Positions 45,066-54,908 are shown, counted from the stretch's first letter. The stretch is DNA of 64,000 nt from Acinetobacter portensis (GCF_023158935.1 NZ_CP096120.1:248001-312000), one strand, 5' to 3'. A program made the numbers and translations. Notes: a model not told the origin generated them from the sequence alone.

Positions 45066-46295
45066 ATGCAAAATATACAAACCGTAAAACTAAACCGTGC
45101 CACGTTTATGTTTCCTTTGGCATTGGTGCTTTTTGAATTTTCAGTCTATATCGGCAACGACTTAGTCCAACCTGCCATGCTTGCCATTACCAAAGACTTT
45201 GGCGTAAGCAGTGCGTGGGCACCATCATCCATGTCATTTTACCTATTGGGTGGGGCATTTGTTGCATGGCTACTCGGGCCACTTTCAGACCGTTTAGGAC
45301 GCAAAAAAGTATTGCTTGGTGGCGTACTATTTTTCGCTATAACTTGTTTACTTATCTTATTAACCAAAAATATCGAAAGCTTTTTAGCACTGCGCTTTTT
45401 ACAAGGTTTTGGCTTATCGGTTATTACCGCGGTGGGCTATGCAGCCATACAAGAAACTTTCGATGAACGAGATGCCATTAAAGTCATGGCGCTTATGGCA
45501 AATGTATCTTTACTTGCACCACTTTTAGGCCCTGTACTTGGCGCATTTATGATTGATCATGTGTCTTGGCATTGGGGCTTTATTGGTATTGCAGCCATCA
45601 CATTGGTAAGTTGGTTTGGTTTAAAAGCCAAAATGCCAGATGTAAAAGTCAGCAGAACCAAAAAGCCATTCAGCTATATTATAGATGACTTTAAACAAGT
45701 CTTTAAAAACAAATGCTTTGTTGCGCTCACATTGGCTTTACCGCTTGTGAGTATGCCACTTATGTTATGGATTGCACTTTCACCTGTAATGCTTGTGGAA
45801 TATATGGGCTTAAGCAGTATGCAGTACGGACTTGCACAATTTCCTGTATTGGGCGGTTTAATTGCAGGGAACTTAGTTCTACTTAAAATTATAGATAAAT
45901 TTGCCTTAGGTAAAACTGTGCTTATGGGCTTACCGTTGATGCTTGCAGGCGCAATAATTTTAGTGCTTGGTGCAATTTGGCAAGAATACTTTATCCATAG
46001 CTTAATTTTGGGTATGACGCTTATTAGCTTTGGTGAAGGTATTAGTTTTTCAGTACTTTATCGTTTTGCATTAATGTCATCTGAAGTATCTAAAGGAACT
46101 GTAGCTGCTGCGGTATCTGTATTAATGATGCTGAGTTTCTTTATATTTTTAGAGCTTGGTCGTGTGTTGTACGAAAGCTTCCATATTTGGGCGTACAGCT
46201 TAATCTGTTTAGCATTCATTGCTTTTTGGTTTACATTGCCACGCACTCATTTGAAAAAAGTAATGCAAGATCGTGTTGAAAATGGACAGTTTTAA
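45066..46295 (+). CDS. craA: MdfA/CraA-type multidrug efflux MFS transporter
   Basis: Membrane protein of 409 residues with 12 predicted helices; E. coli MdfA has 410. Helix 1 has LFEFSVYIGNDLVQPAMLAI, keeping the proton/substrate acidic pair (Glu24 and Asp32, MdfA Glu26 and Asp34). GPLSDRLGRKKVLLGG is the MFS motif A; LRFLQGFGLSVITAVGYAAI holds the helix 4 Arg. CraA of Acinetobacter is an MdfA homologue exporting chloramphenicol and other drugs by proton antiport. The long leader suggests regulated translation. Confidence 0.88.
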   Translation: MQNIQTVKLNRATFMFPLALVLFEFSVYIGNDLVQPAMLAITKDFGVSSAWAPSSMSFYLLGGAFVAWLLGPLSDRLGRKKVLLGGVLFFAITCLLILLTKNIESFLALRFLQGFGLSVITAVGYAAIQETFDERDAIKVMALMANVSLLAPLLGPVLGAFMIDHVSWHWGFIGIAAITLVSWFGLKAKMPDVKVSRTKKPFSYIIDDFKQVFKNKCFVALTLALPLVSMPLMLWIALSPVMLVEYMGLSSMQYGLAQFPVLGGLIAGNLVLLKIIDKFALGKTVLMGLPLMLAGAIILVLGAIWQEYFIHSLILGMTLISFGEGISFSVLYRFALMSSEVSKGTVAAAVSVLMMLSFFIFLELGRVLYESFHIWAYSLICLAFIAFWFTLPRTHLKKVMQDRVENGQF

Positions 46296-46336
46296 GTTGT
46301 TCAATTTTAAATTATTCAATTTATAAATCTTAGAAT

Positions 46337-46370
46337 AAAAAAACCTCCAAATTTGGAGGTTTTTTTTAAG
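46337..46370. terminator. Bidirectional terminator
   Basis: AAAACCTCCAAATTTGGAGGTTTT perfect palindrome with flanking A and T runs. Confidence 0.92.
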
Positions 46371-46378
46371 CTTTTAAA

Positions 46379-46678
46379 TTAAGCCTGACTTTCTGGTTGC
46401 TCTAGTTTTTTCAATTTTTTATCGAAAACAAAAGGCCCAAAAGGCAAAATAGATGCAACTAAGCCTAAAATGAACATTTTAATAGACCATTTTTGCTTTT
46501 CACACACAATGAATAACACTGCAAGAAAAGCAACAAAGAGTACGCCGTGCCCCATACCAACGTATTTTACAAGAATTGGATTACCCAACATATATTTCAC
46601 TGGCATAGCAATGAAAAGAAGAAGCAAGAAGGAAAGACCTTCCAATAAACCCACAAAACGTAAAGTTTTAATATTCAT
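46379..46678 (-). CDS. DUF3817 family small membrane protein
   Basis: Protein of 99 residues. It starts MNIKTLRFVGLLEGLSFLLL and has PVKYMLGNPILVKYVGMGHG, both typical of DUF3817. Three hydrophobic segments, Lys-rich C-terminus. Function unknown; single-gene unit converging with the efflux gene. Confidence 0.8.
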   Translation of the reverse strand: MNIKTLRFVGLLEGLSFLLLLFIAMPVKYMLGNPILVKYVGMGHGVLFVAFLAVLFIVCEKQKWSIKMFILGLVASILPFGPFVFDKKLKKLEQPESQA

Positions 46679-46802
46679 GGTCACTATTAAGTCAATGAGA
46701 ATGAACTTGGAGTGTATAGTAGAAAGATGAAATGTTGAACGATAAATACAAGAAAATCTTGAAATACTTAAAGGGAAATATCATTCCCTTTAATTTGAAA
46801 TT

Positions 46803-47336
46803 CTATTGTTCAAATCTAGCTCTTTTTTCTACTTCATCATGATCAAATTGAAAATTACAACCAATAGCAATATCGTCTAAACCAATCATAATTATTTTTT
46901 TGTGTACAGTGATTTTGTATTTAGTTTCTTTTTGAGAATTTATAAGTTTTTCACCTACAAAGAATTGTGTGCTTTCAAGTTTTGGGTCGTTAGAAATATT
47001 CAACAATTGAGATAATGGCTGTGTTTCTTCTTTAGGGAAATATGCGACTATGCCACCGCCAAGGATACCTATTTTTTGAGTTGATTTATTAAATATTTCT
47101 ATTGGTTTTATATGCTCATAAGTGTAAATAGTAATGCTGTCAGGATCAGATGTATCTGTCCACCCTAATTTTTTTAAAATTGTTTTATGATTATCCCAAA
47201 CTTCTTCATAAGTATCATAATCTGATTTACATTCAATAATTTTTTGAAGTTCATTTTCTGTAACTGCAAAAGTTTGTTGGCTAAACATGAGCGATTTAAG
47301 ACAGAATATAAATATTAAAACAGGTGAAATTCGCAT
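46803..47336 (-). CDS. Exported protein of unknown function coupled to the YccS-like gene
   Basis: Protein of 177 residues. A signal peptide (MRISPVLIFIFCLKSLMFS, cut probably near TFA) sends it to the periplasm. The mature part includes a KIGILGGGIVAYFP stretch and two Cys (IIECKSDYD and IGCNFQFD) that could pair. I do not recognise the family. Its ATG shares one base with the stop of the large upstream membrane gene (TAATG), so expression is coupled. Confidence 0.7.
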   Translation of the reverse strand: MRISPVLIFIFCLKSLMFSQQTFAVTENELQKIIECKSDYDTYEEVWDNHKTILKKLGWTDTSDPDSITIYTYEHIKPIEIFNKSTQKIGILGGGIVAYFPKEETQPLSQLLNISNDPKLESTQFFVGEKLINSQKETKYKITVHKKIIMIGLDDIAIGCNFQFDHDEVEKRARFEQ

Positions 47337-49486
47337 TATTTAATCTCTAGTTTGAGTAACTTATTTTTCAATTTTAGTAATTCGGGTAAAGTTTCGAGCA
47401 ACAAGCTTATTTGTTTTAAAACCAACAGTAAATCATCAGATAAATCTGCTTGGCTATTGAGTTGTGAAATTTCATTTAATTTAAGCTGAATATTCTGTTC
47501 AGGAATATCTTGCTGATTTAGTAAAACAGCTTCTAGCGTATTTTGTGTCCACTGCATTAAATTTAGAATCTGTTCATCTTTAACATATTCTCTATGACTA
47601 CCTAAAGCAGACACATAACTCAGTTGGCTGTGGCTATAAACCAAATAGCGAAATGCATGATGAATAAGTTCAGGGTTAGGATTGGGTTCTGTACTCAAAC
47701 TTGAAATCATGGTGGAAAGTTCAGTTTGTGCATTATGTGCAGAACGCCGTGCTTTTCGATATTCAATACTATTATTTTTTCCAAAGCGATATTGTTCTAC
47801 CACAGCATTTAAATAATCAAAAGTGGCTTTGCTACTTTTTTTAATGGTGTTGGAAATATTGCGAAAATCCCAATCTGGCCAAATTGTACTTACTGCAAAC
47901 CACGCAATAAAACAGCCAATAAGCGTGTCTATAATACGCGGTAAAATAATGGCGTAGCCTGCACCTTTTAAGTTGAAAATTAGTAAAACCATTAAGGTCG
48001 CCATAAGCGTTGCCATGGCATATTTTTTGGCACTTAAATAGAAAAAGCACACGCCAAAAATAATAGTTAAAAGTAATTGTCCTTCAATACTGGGTACAAA
48101 ATACAAAATTGGAATGCCAATAAGAACGCCTAAAAGCGTGCCCAAAGTTCGCATTTTTAAGCGACTTTTGGTGGCAAAGTAACGCATTTGGCAAACAAAT
48201 AAACTGGTTAATAAAATCCAATATCCATTTTTTGCAAAAGGTAAAAGTGAAATGGAATATCCCACAGCAAAAACAAAGGCAATGCGTACAGCGTGACGAA
48301 ATAGTGCAGATTGAGGCGTTAAATGTTGTTTTAGTTTGAGCCATAAATCTTGTAGGTCATGTATATCATCATCTAGTAAATTTAAATTATCTACATGTTG
48401 TTGATAGCGAGTTTCTTGTTGCGCTTGTAAATTTTTAAGCCCTGTAAAACGCTCTAAAAAGTTTTCTAAATTGGTTTGTATGAGCTGTAAATTTTTAACA
48501 TCTATATTTTGTGGATTGTTTTGAATCCAATCTTGCATAGAACTTTTTAAATAGTACAGGGCTTGTATACGCTCGAAGCTTGGCTCATAGGTTGTATTGT
48601 GCAAAATACATTGTGCAAGTTCTTGGCAACTAATGGCATGCAAACGAATATTTTTTTGAATACGGAAAATTAAATCTGTACGGCTAAAATTCTTGTGAAT
48701 ATGTTCATAATGCAAATAATTCGAGCTTGCTTGTTCATGAATATCTTGCGCTAAGAAATATAAATTGAGCCAATAAATTGTATTGTGATTTGCGCGAGAA
48801 GCTTTTAAACGAGTAAGTAATGATGCTTTTGTTTTATTCAGCGCTTGTACAACTTCACTATTTTTGAGTGAAAGTTCATACAGTAATTGCTCAACATTTT
48901 CCGTATTGTCTGGGTCAAAAAGTTTAGCTTTTGCAAAAAGTAATTCGGCTATTTTTTCGAAGTTTTTGCTTAAATTATCTTGTACAGCAAGTGTCGGTTT
49001 TATGAGATAAAACGCAATAGCGGTAAGTCCATACCATAAAGCACCCAATACAAAACAGGTTGGTTGAAAATACCATTCTGAATATTCACCCAAGCCAAAC
49101 ATGGTGTAAATAGACAGTAAAATAGTACCAAAAGTGATGGCAGCATAACGCTGTCCTAAGGCACTTAATAAAATAAGAACAGCGCTAGAAAGTGATAAAA
49201 ATAAAATGAAAAAGAATTTATAAGGATGCAAAAAATCTAAAATACTACTTACGCTAAAAAATAAAACACAGACATAAAGTAAATTACGTAAGCGAATACT
49301 TAAACGATCATCGAAGTCTGTAAGTGCAGTTGCAATTGCGCCAAGGGTAACAGGTACAATAAATTCCTGATAACCCAAGTAAAAAAGACCAAGCGTTGTA
49401 CCACTTAAAACAATACAAATTTGTAGGCAATACACCAAAATTGCATTCGATTTAAATGATTGAAACCACAGACTAAAGCTATTCAC
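47336..49486 (-). CDS. YccS/YhfK-type FUSC inner-membrane protein
   Basis: Protein of about 716 residues if GTG at 49486 is the start; the frame is open further upstream (to 49633) but that part looks non-coding. E. coli YccS has a similar length. Two membrane blocks of about six helices each frame a long soluble region; the second begins near FAVGYSISLLPFAKNGYWIL and has TLGTLLGVLIGIPI and PRIIDTLIGCFIAW. FUSC proteins are thought to export aromatic acids or other compounds. Substrate unknown. Confidence 0.82.
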   Translation of the reverse strand: MNSFSLWFQSFKSNAILVYCLQICIVLSGTTLGLFYLGYQEFIVPVTLGAIATALTDFDDRLSIRLRNLLYVCVLFFSVSSILDFLHPYKFFFILFLSLSSAVLILLSALGQRYAAITFGTILLSIYTMFGLGEYSEWYFQPTCFVLGALWYGLTAIAFYLIKPTLAVQDNLSKNFEKIAELLFAKAKLFDPDNTENVEQLLYELSLKNSEVVQALNKTKASLLTRLKASRANHNTIYWLNLYFLAQDIHEQASSNYLHYEHIHKNFSRTDLIFRIQKNIRLHAISCQELAQCILHNTTYEPSFERIQALYYLKSSMQDWIQNNPQNIDVKNLQLIQTNLENFLERFTGLKNLQAQQETRYQQHVDNLNLLDDDIHDLQDLWLKLKQHLTPQSALFRHAVRIAFVFAVGYSISLLPFAKNGYWILLTSLFVCQMRYFATKSRLKMRTLGTLLGVLIGIPILYFVPSIEGQLLLTIIFGVCFFYLSAKKYAMATLMATLMVLLIFNLKGAGYAIILPRIIDTLIGCFIAWFAVSTIWPDWDFRNISNTIKKSSKATFDYLNAVVEQYRFGKNNSIEYRKARRSAHNAQTELSTMISSLSTEPNPNPELIHHAFRYLVYSHSQLSYVSALGSHREYVKDEQILNLMQWTQNTLEAVLLNQQDIPEQNIQLKLNEISQLNSQADLSDDLLLVLKQISLLLETLPELLKLKNKLLKLEIK

Positions 49487-49670
49487 GTTTGTGTTATTTG
49501 AGCTGTTTTTTAGAGTGAATTTTACACTGAACTTTTTTGAGTGAGCTGTCAATTTAAAATAGGTTAAATAAGTAGAGGGGGATTGAAATGTAAAAAGGGA
49601 AAAGTAGCTTAAACATTCCACTTTTCCCATCAATATTATAATGTGTATAAGTTAAATTTTATCCACAGTT

Positions 49671-50216
49671 TTATTGTATAACGCCACAAGCAATACGATC
49701 ACCTCCACCACCTAATGGTTTAGGATCGTCAGAATAATTATCACTACCTGCATGAATCATTACGGCTAAACCTTGAATATCCTGAAGTTTTAAACGAGGC
49801 GCAAGAAGTGATACTTTTGCAGTTCCGTCATTTTCTACATTTAATAATGGTAAATCACCCATATGCCCTGTAAGTGGATTGCCGTGATTTCCTACTTTAA
49901 GCGGATTGTAATGACCACCTGCGCTAAGTGCCGCACCAAGCTTTCCATCTTTTTCAGCAGGTTCACATGAGCCATTTTCATGAATATGGAAACCGTGTGG
50001 ACCAGATGGAAGGTTGTTTAAATTAGTTTTAATGACTAAGCCAGCAGCACTATCTTGTAATTCAATAGAACCGATTTTGGCATCAATGCCATTTGCAGAG
50101 ACCGCATTTATGGTAACTGTTTTTTTATTTTCAATTTGAGATGGCGTAGAAACACAGCCTGTAAATAAAAATGAGCCTGTCAAAGCCAGTAGGCTCAGTT
50201 TAAACATAGATGACAT
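49671..50216 (-). CDS. sodC: Cu/Zn superoxide dismutase, lipoprotein
   Basis: Protein of 181 residues. Signal with lipobox FTGC, so it is anchored in an envelope membrane facing the periplasm. Copper/zinc ligands occur in GPHGFHIHENGSCEP, GGHYNP, GNHGNPLTGHMGDLP and AVMIHAGSDNYSD; the catalytic Arg and disulfide Cys are in GGGGDRIACGVI. It converts superoxide to peroxide and oxygen outside the cytoplasm. Confidence 0.94.
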   Translation of the reverse strand: MSSMFKLSLLALTGSFLFTGCVSTPSQIENKKTVTINAVSANGIDAKIGSIELQDSAAGLVIKTNLNNLPSGPHGFHIHENGSCEPAEKDGKLGAALSAGGHYNPLKVGNHGNPLTGHMGDLPLLNVENDGTAKVSLLAPRLKLQDIQGLAVMIHAGSDNYSDDPKPLGGGGDRIACGVIQ

Positions 50217-50322
50217 GCACTCTATTCCTTTGATGATTTTGATGATATCGTTTTTTTATTCAAACAAAGGAATAGGGAGAATTTGTGGATATTTAAGTGC
50301 TTTAATGTATAACACTTTTCAC

Positions 50323-51504
50323 TTATTTTTTTTGTGTATCGATATGATCTTGAGTAGAGTTTTGCAACTCATCTTCTAAGTCATAAACCAAAGTGCCTTT
50401 AGGCATAAGAATAGGTTCAGGCTGCGCTTCGTGTAACCATTCACGCCAAATTGCTAGCAATACCGCAAGTATTACAGGACCAATAAATAAGCCAACCATA
50501 CCAAAACTTGCTAAACCACCTAATACACCAAACATAATAAGTAAGAATGGAATTTGTGTTGCACCTGAAATAACTAAAGGACGAATCACGTTATCTGCGG
50601 TACTAACCACACAAACACCCCATGCCATTACGCCAATTGCTTCAATAGTTTGTCCTTGCGAGAACAACCATAAAGAAATAGATGTGTAGGCAATAGGAGG
50701 GCCGAAAGGAATAAGTGCAAATAAGAAGGTCACAATGGTAAGTACCATTGGGTTAGGCACGCCTGCAACAAAGTAACTAATACCTGCTAAAAGTGCTTGA
50801 GCAACAGCAGTTAAACCAACACCATAAACAACAGCACGAGTTGTATCTGAAATTGTAGAAATATAGTGGTGAATTTGCGGCCCCACGACTTTTTCAAATG
50901 CTTTACGCACTTGGTTTAAAATGGTTTGACCATCTCTGTAAAAAAAGAATAAAGACATTACAGCAAAACAAAGTTTGAAAATATTTTTACTGACTTCATT
51001 CAGTACAGCTTTACCATAATTTAAATGCCCCTGAATCCAAGCTGAAATATTTTGAATAATGCTATTCGGGTCTTGATTAATGTCATTAAGCGTACGAGAA
51101 ATTTCTTTGCCAACGACAGGAAGTTCACGAATAAAATCTGGCACATTTAAATGCCCAGAAAATACTTGCTTTTGAAGAGAGAAATAGAGGTTTCGACCTT
51201 CATGTTGTAATAGGAATATTGCACAAATAACAGGAACACCAATAACGAGCACCACCAAAAGAATCATGATGGTTGCACTTAAAGTTGGTCTTTTTTTACC
51301 ACAAAAATTAAGAATTTTTTGATAGAGTGGCCATGTCATATAAGCAATAATTGCCGCCCAAAGAACAGGCACAATGAAGTATTTTAGAACATCAAAGCCT
51401 AAATAAAGCAGAATGAAAAAAAGACCAAATAACAAAAATTTTTGTATTGTTGGTGCGTATTTTTGTACTGAATTCACTGAGTTATTCCTTAATTCATAAG
51501 CCAT
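50323..51504 (-). CDS. AI-2E family transporter (PerM-like)
   Basis: Membrane protein of 393 residues with about eight helices. FKLCFAVMSLFFFYRDG and LLAGISYFVAGVPNP are conserved; the C-terminal block GGLASFGMVGLFIGPVILAV is the family signature. Members export autoinducer-2 or act in cation homeostasis; the role here is not deducible. It ends with a charged tail. Confidence 0.87.
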   Translation of the reverse strand: MAYELRNNSVNSVQKYAPTIQKFLLFGLFFILLYLGFDVLKYFIVPVLWAAIIAYMTWPLYQKILNFCGKKRPTLSATIMILLVVLVIGVPVICAIFLLQHEGRNLYFSLQKQVFSGHLNVPDFIRELPVVGKEISRTLNDINQDPNSIIQNISAWIQGHLNYGKAVLNEVSKNIFKLCFAVMSLFFFYRDGQTILNQVRKAFEKVVGPQIHHYISTISDTTRAVVYGVGLTAVAQALLAGISYFVAGVPNPMVLTIVTFLFALIPFGPPIAYTSISLWLFSQGQTIEAIGVMAWGVCVVSTADNVIRPLVISGATQIPFLLIMFGVLGGLASFGMVGLFIGPVILAVLLAIWREWLHEAQPEPILMPKGTLVYDLEDELQNSTQDHIDTQKK

Positions 51505-51606
51505 ATTAACTCAAAAAAAATCATCCGCAAATGAATGCTTAGTAAGTAATGGTGAATAACTTTTTATATGTATGTTTGGTTTAACTCAAGTGATTTCTAC
51601 TTCAGT

Positions 51607-52251
51607 TTAAAACCACTCGCTTGGGTCTTCAATAACGGCTTGTAGCACGGGTTGCCATTGCTTTTGAATTTCGACAAAGTTCTTTTGGGTTTTATCAAAA
51701 ATACTTAAACCTTGCATAGCCAGTTGACCATAAGCGCTACGTTCTGAAATCCAAGCAACAGGTGCTTGTTCTACTTTGGAAAAAAAATCCTGCATCTCTT
51801 TAGAATTAATACCGTTAGGTTTTACGCGGTTTGCAAGTAATAGAATTTGAACTTTTCCTTTTCTAATTCGCTTAATATCTTGCAAATGCTTTAAGAAACG
51901 ACGAGTACTGTCTATATCAAAGAAAGAGGGTTGTAAGGGCGTAATAATGGCATGTGCTTCACTTACAAGTTGTTCAGCATGTTCGCCTGAAAGTGCACCG
52001 GGCGCATCAATAATTAAATATTCGATATTTTTAGGTGCATCACCAATCGATTTTTCATGTCGCCAATCTAGGCTTGCAATAGGCGCAGCAGTTTGAGGGC
52101 GTTGTTTGAGCCAGTGCATTGAGGATTTTTGATTGTCCGCATCGGCAAGTGCAACACGGTAACCCTTTTGTGCTAAAGCAGATGCTAAACTAATCGCTGT
52201 AAGTGTTTTCCCACAGCCGCCTTTTTGATTTGCAACAAGTATCGTTTTCAT
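51607..52251 (-). CDS. ParA-family ATPase
   Basis: Protein of 214 residues from MKTILVANQKGG; the upstream open frame to 52332 lacks a likely start. The deviant Walker A motif is KGGCGKTLTAISLASAL, with ALADADNQKSSMHWL (switch I) and YLIIDAPGALSGEH (Walker B). No ParB gene or parS site is adjacent, so it is an orphan ParA, which often position other cell structures. It is divergent from the nuclease-like gene at 52385. Confidence 0.88.
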   Translation of the reverse strand: MKTILVANQKGGCGKTLTAISLASALAQKGYRVALADADNQKSSMHWLKQRPQTAAPIASLDWRHEKSIGDAPKNIEYLIIDAPGALSGEHAEQLVSEAHAIITPLQPSFFDIDSTRRFLKHLQDIKRIRKGKVQILLLANRVKPNGINSKEMQDFFSKVEQAPVAWISERSAYGQLAMQGLSIFDKTQKNFVEIQKQWQPVLQAVIEDPSEWF

Positions 52252-52384
52252 AACCCAACTAATAAAGAAAGATATAATTCTGCTCGCAGCTAGCATATCA
52301 TTGTTTTTTGACTGAAATATGACACAACACAAAAGTCGTATGCTGTGTTACTTATTTGTTTATTAAAAAATTTAGGAAGGTACG

Positions 52385-52852
52385 ATGTCCATATGGATGG
52401 CAATGTTGATTGGTGCGTGTATTGGTATTGTGCTAACAACACTTATTTTAAGCGGTTCACGCAATGGACGTATTAAGGCTGAATATGAACAATATATTGC
52501 CGAACTAGAATTGGAACATCAGCAAGCATTAATTCATGCTCAAAAACGCAGTGTAAATACAAGTCGTGCAGTTTTAAAAGGCAAGATGGCAGAGCAACTT
52601 GCACCTATTATGCCAGAGTTTCAATACTTACCAAGCGATGCAAAATTTTTAGGCGATCCTGTAGATTATGTCATTTTTGATGGATATACAGATTTTCGAG
52701 ATGGTGATGGTTCTGCCGAAGATATAGAAGTGGTACTTATTGATATTAAAAGTGGCGGTGCAAGATTAACCAAAGGTCAGCAGGCAATTGAACAAGCTAT
52801 TAAAGATGGACGTGTGCGCTTTGAAACTATTCGCATAGATTTTCAAGATTAG
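52385..52852 (+). CDS. Membrane-anchored endonuclease related to archaeal Holliday junction resolvases
   Basis: Protein of 155 residues. One N-terminal membrane helix (about residues 4-23), a short coiled stretch, then a nuclease-fold domain with IEVVLIDIKSGGARLTKGQQ, holding the Asp and the Asp-x-Lys pair expected of this PD-(D/E)xK-type family. Activity in bacteria is not established. Confidence 0.75.
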   Translation: MSIWMAMLIGACIGIVLTTLILSGSRNGRIKAEYEQYIAELELEHQQALIHAQKRSVNTSRAVLKGKMAEQLAPIMPEFQYLPSDAKFLGDPVDYVIFDGYTDFRDGDGSAEDIEVVLIDIKSGGARLTKGQQAIEQAIKDGRVRFETIRIDFQD

Positions 52853-53018
52853 ATTCATCATTAAAAATAGACGAAAGATTCTTATTGTTACGAAAAATAT
52901 AAAATTTCTTCTTAATGTAGGTTTAAGATGAAAATGCTATAAATTTAAAGACAATAAAATGAACATGTTTAAGAAGTTCATATTGTGTTGTAAAAATGAA
53001 AACGGTGAGGTGTTTATA

Positions 53019-53570
53019 ATGAAACGTTTATTGTTGAGTATGTTGCTTGTAGGCTCAATGCTACAAATGACAACCCATGCATCTACGGCATATAACATCG
53101 CCAAAGGTTTAGAACCTGTAGAAAGTACGCAATCTATTGCACCACTTAAAGATTTTAAAGGTGACTTTCGCATTTTAGGTTCAAAAATTTATACAGACGA
53201 TGAACAAGCAAAGTTTTCACCAATCGATTATGCGGTGAGTTGGGGACTGTTTGCACATCCTGAAATTGCGAGCCAAATTTACGTAAGGCAATACGACCGC
53301 TTTTTAAATTGGAAAATGGATAAAATTCCAGTTCCTAAAGAGTTAGCAGTACAAATGGTGTCGAATATGCACATTATTCCTGCGAACCCCGAAATTGCTA
53401 AAGAAATTAAGCAAGTTAAACGTGGCGATTTAGTGCGTTTAAAAGGTGAATTGGTTGAAATTAAAGATAAAGATTTGGTATGGACATCATCTTTAAGTCC
53501 TACAGATACAGGTGATGGTGCATGTGAAGTTTTCCGTGTAAGTTCAATTCAGTGGATTGAAAAAGCTTAA
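53019..53570 (+). CDS. Exported protein of unknown function
   Basis: Protein of 183 residues. ATG at 53019 is preceded by GAGG and opens a clear signal peptide (MKRLLLSMLLVGSMLQMTTH). The mature protein has SPIDYAVSWGLFAHPEIA and a C-terminal part with VKRGDLVRLKGELVEIKDKD, resembling a small beta-barrel domain, and a late Cys. I do not recognise the family with certainty. Single gene with terminator. Confidence 0.7.
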   Translation: MKRLLLSMLLVGSMLQMTTHASTAYNIAKGLEPVESTQSIAPLKDFKGDFRILGSKIYTDDEQAKFSPIDYAVSWGLFAHPEIASQIYVRQYDRFLNWKMDKIPVPKELAVQMVSNMHIIPANPEIAKEIKQVKRGDLVRLKGELVEIKDKDLVWTSSLSPTDTGDGACEVFRVSSIQWIEKA

Positions 53571-53599
53571 TCATCAATATTAATAAGTTTGTTTTAAAA

Positions 53600-53634
53600 C
53601 AAAAAAAACCGCTTATTTTTAAGCGGTTTTTATT
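53600..53634. terminator. Bidirectional terminator
   Basis: AAAACCGCTTA/TAAGCGGTTTT stem with TTTT loop. Confidence 0.9.
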
Positions 53635-53647
53635 ATTTAATTTTCAA

Positions 53648-53980
53648 TTATTTTGCTATTAAAGCTCTACCTTCAAAAGATACGCCATCCCAGCCATGAA
53701 TCATAAATTGACGAATATTTTGGTGATCTGTTGCTTCAGGTGTTGCAAGTACAGAAGCATAATGTTCTGCAAACAAACTTAAGGTTTGTTCTTGGTTTAA
53801 ACTGTTTATTTGAGCAAAAGAAAATACTTTAGCGCTACCTTGGTTTTCTGTAGCCACATTGGCTTGAGCACCATTTTTAAACGCAGTTGGTGTATGCGTA
53901 TAACGTGCTTCAATAAATGCAATTACATCAGAAAATTTTGCGGTACTTGCATTAAGTTGCGCCAATAATTCTTGTGCCAT
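53648..53980 (-). CDS. HopJ-like family protein
   Basis: Protein of 110 residues. FIEARYTHTPTAFKNG, SAKVFSFAQINSLNQEQTL and NIRQFMIHGWDGVSFEG are the signature of the HopJ type III effector family. No type III secretion genes are present and the family is widespread in non-pathogens, so an intracellular housekeeping role is more likely. Single gene. Confidence 0.82.
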   Translation of the reverse strand: MAQELLAQLNASTAKFSDVIAFIEARYTHTPTAFKNGAQANVATENQGSAKVFSFAQINSLNQEQTLSLFAEHYASVLATPEATDHQNIRQFMIHGWDGVSFEGRALIAK

Positions 53981-54138
53981 TTTTCTCTTTATCCTTTAAA
54001 AACATTTTGAAACTGTGCCGACTATAGCAATTTTTTCACTAAATTTAATCATTCAAATTTAGTTTTAATGTTATAAATAAATTCAAATAATAAGTCATTG
54101 TACGTAGCATTTAACATGCAACATAAACTGGATTTTTC

Positions 54139-54519
54139 ATGAATTGGTTGTTGGTCGCGCTTGGTGGTGCTATTGGTGCAACTCTTCGTTATGGCGCAGG
54201 TGTATGGTTTGCAAAACCTATGGGGCTATTTCCATGGACAACGTGGTCAGTCAATTTGATTGGTTGTTTTCTTGCGGGTGTATTTTTTGCATTTAGTCAG
54301 AAGTTTTTAATTTTACAAAATGAAGCACGCTTACTTTTAATGGTGGGCATTTTAGGTGGATTCACCACATTCTCAAGTTTTGGTTTAGAAACCTTTCAGC
54401 TCATTAAACAAGGGCAATTTCCACTTGCTTTGGCCTATGCGTTAAGTAGCTTAATTTTGGGTGTGATTGTACTTGCGATAGGTTTCTATATATTTCAATT
54501 TATTCTAGAAAGTAAATAA
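54139..54519 (+). CDS. crcB: Fluoride channel CrcB/Fluc
   Basis: Membrane protein of 126 residues with four helices. GGAIGATLRYGAGVWF, TWSVNLIGCFLAG and the central GILGGFTTFSSFGLET are the family motifs with the Phe/Ser/Thr residues lining the fluoride path. It works as an antiparallel dimer and expels fluoride. I looked for the fluoride riboswitch upstream and did not find it. Confidence 0.93.
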   Translation: MNWLLVALGGAIGATLRYGAGVWFAKPMGLFPWTTWSVNLIGCFLAGVFFAFSQKFLILQNEARLLLMVGILGGFTTFSSFGLETFQLIKQGQFPLALAYALSSLILGVIVLAIGFYIFQFILESK

Positions 54520-54541
54520 TAAGACTATAAAGATCAATCAA

Positions 54542-54580
54542 TAAATAAAAAAAGCCTAAGTACTGGAGTATTACTTAGGC
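54542..54580 (-). terminator. Terminator of rpmE2
   Basis: AGCCTAAGTA/TACTTAGGCT stem; a T run follows in the leftward direction. Confidence 0.85.
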
Positions 54581-54633
54581 TGGGGAATGGAAGTACTTTA
54601 TCTTTGTTTTCTTAAAATTATCTGAACAGCTTG

Positions 54634-54882
54634 TTAGCGTTTGAAACGAGCAAAACGTTTATTGAAGCTTGCAACACGTCCTTCATTTGAAGTTTGACGT
54701 TGTTCACCTGTATAAAATGGATGAGATGCACTTGAAATATCTAAAGTGACATAAGGATAGGTTTTACCTTCATGCTCTTTTGTTTGAGATGTTTGCAAAG
54801 TACTGCCAATTACAAAAAATGCATTTGCATTTGTATCGTGAAAAAGAACTTCTCTATATTCTGGATGGATATCTGGACGCAT
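54634..54882 (-). CDS. rpmE2: 50S ribosomal protein L31 type B (zinc-independent)
   Basis: Protein of 82 residues starting [20 protein letters not shown], with [15 protein letters not shown] and [10 protein letters not shown]. It has no cysteines, so it is the zinc-free type B form that replaces zinc-binding L31 when zinc is scarce. A near-perfect Zur operator lies 27 bp upstream of the start. Confidence 0.95.
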   Translation of the reverse strand: MRPDIHPEYREVLFHDTNANAFFVIGSTLQTSQTKEHEGKTYPYVTLDISSASHPFYTGEQRQTSNEGRVASFNKRFARFKR

Positions 54883-54908
54883 AAATTCTCTGCCATTACT
54901 TTATAATT

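Noticed and set aside
44807..45103. Leftward 98-codon open frame opposite the efflux-gene leader
   Set aside because: No ribosome site, odd composition rich in Cys/Phe, and it overlaps the promoter and leader that explain the region better.
53648..53980. Type III secretion effector suggested by the HopJ match
   Set aside because: No secretion system or chaperone nearby; the family is common in free-living bacteria, so a virulence role is not supported.
54050..54138. Fluoride riboswitch before crcB
   Set aside because: I looked for the conserved GGCGATGG and GCC-pairing elements and did not find them.
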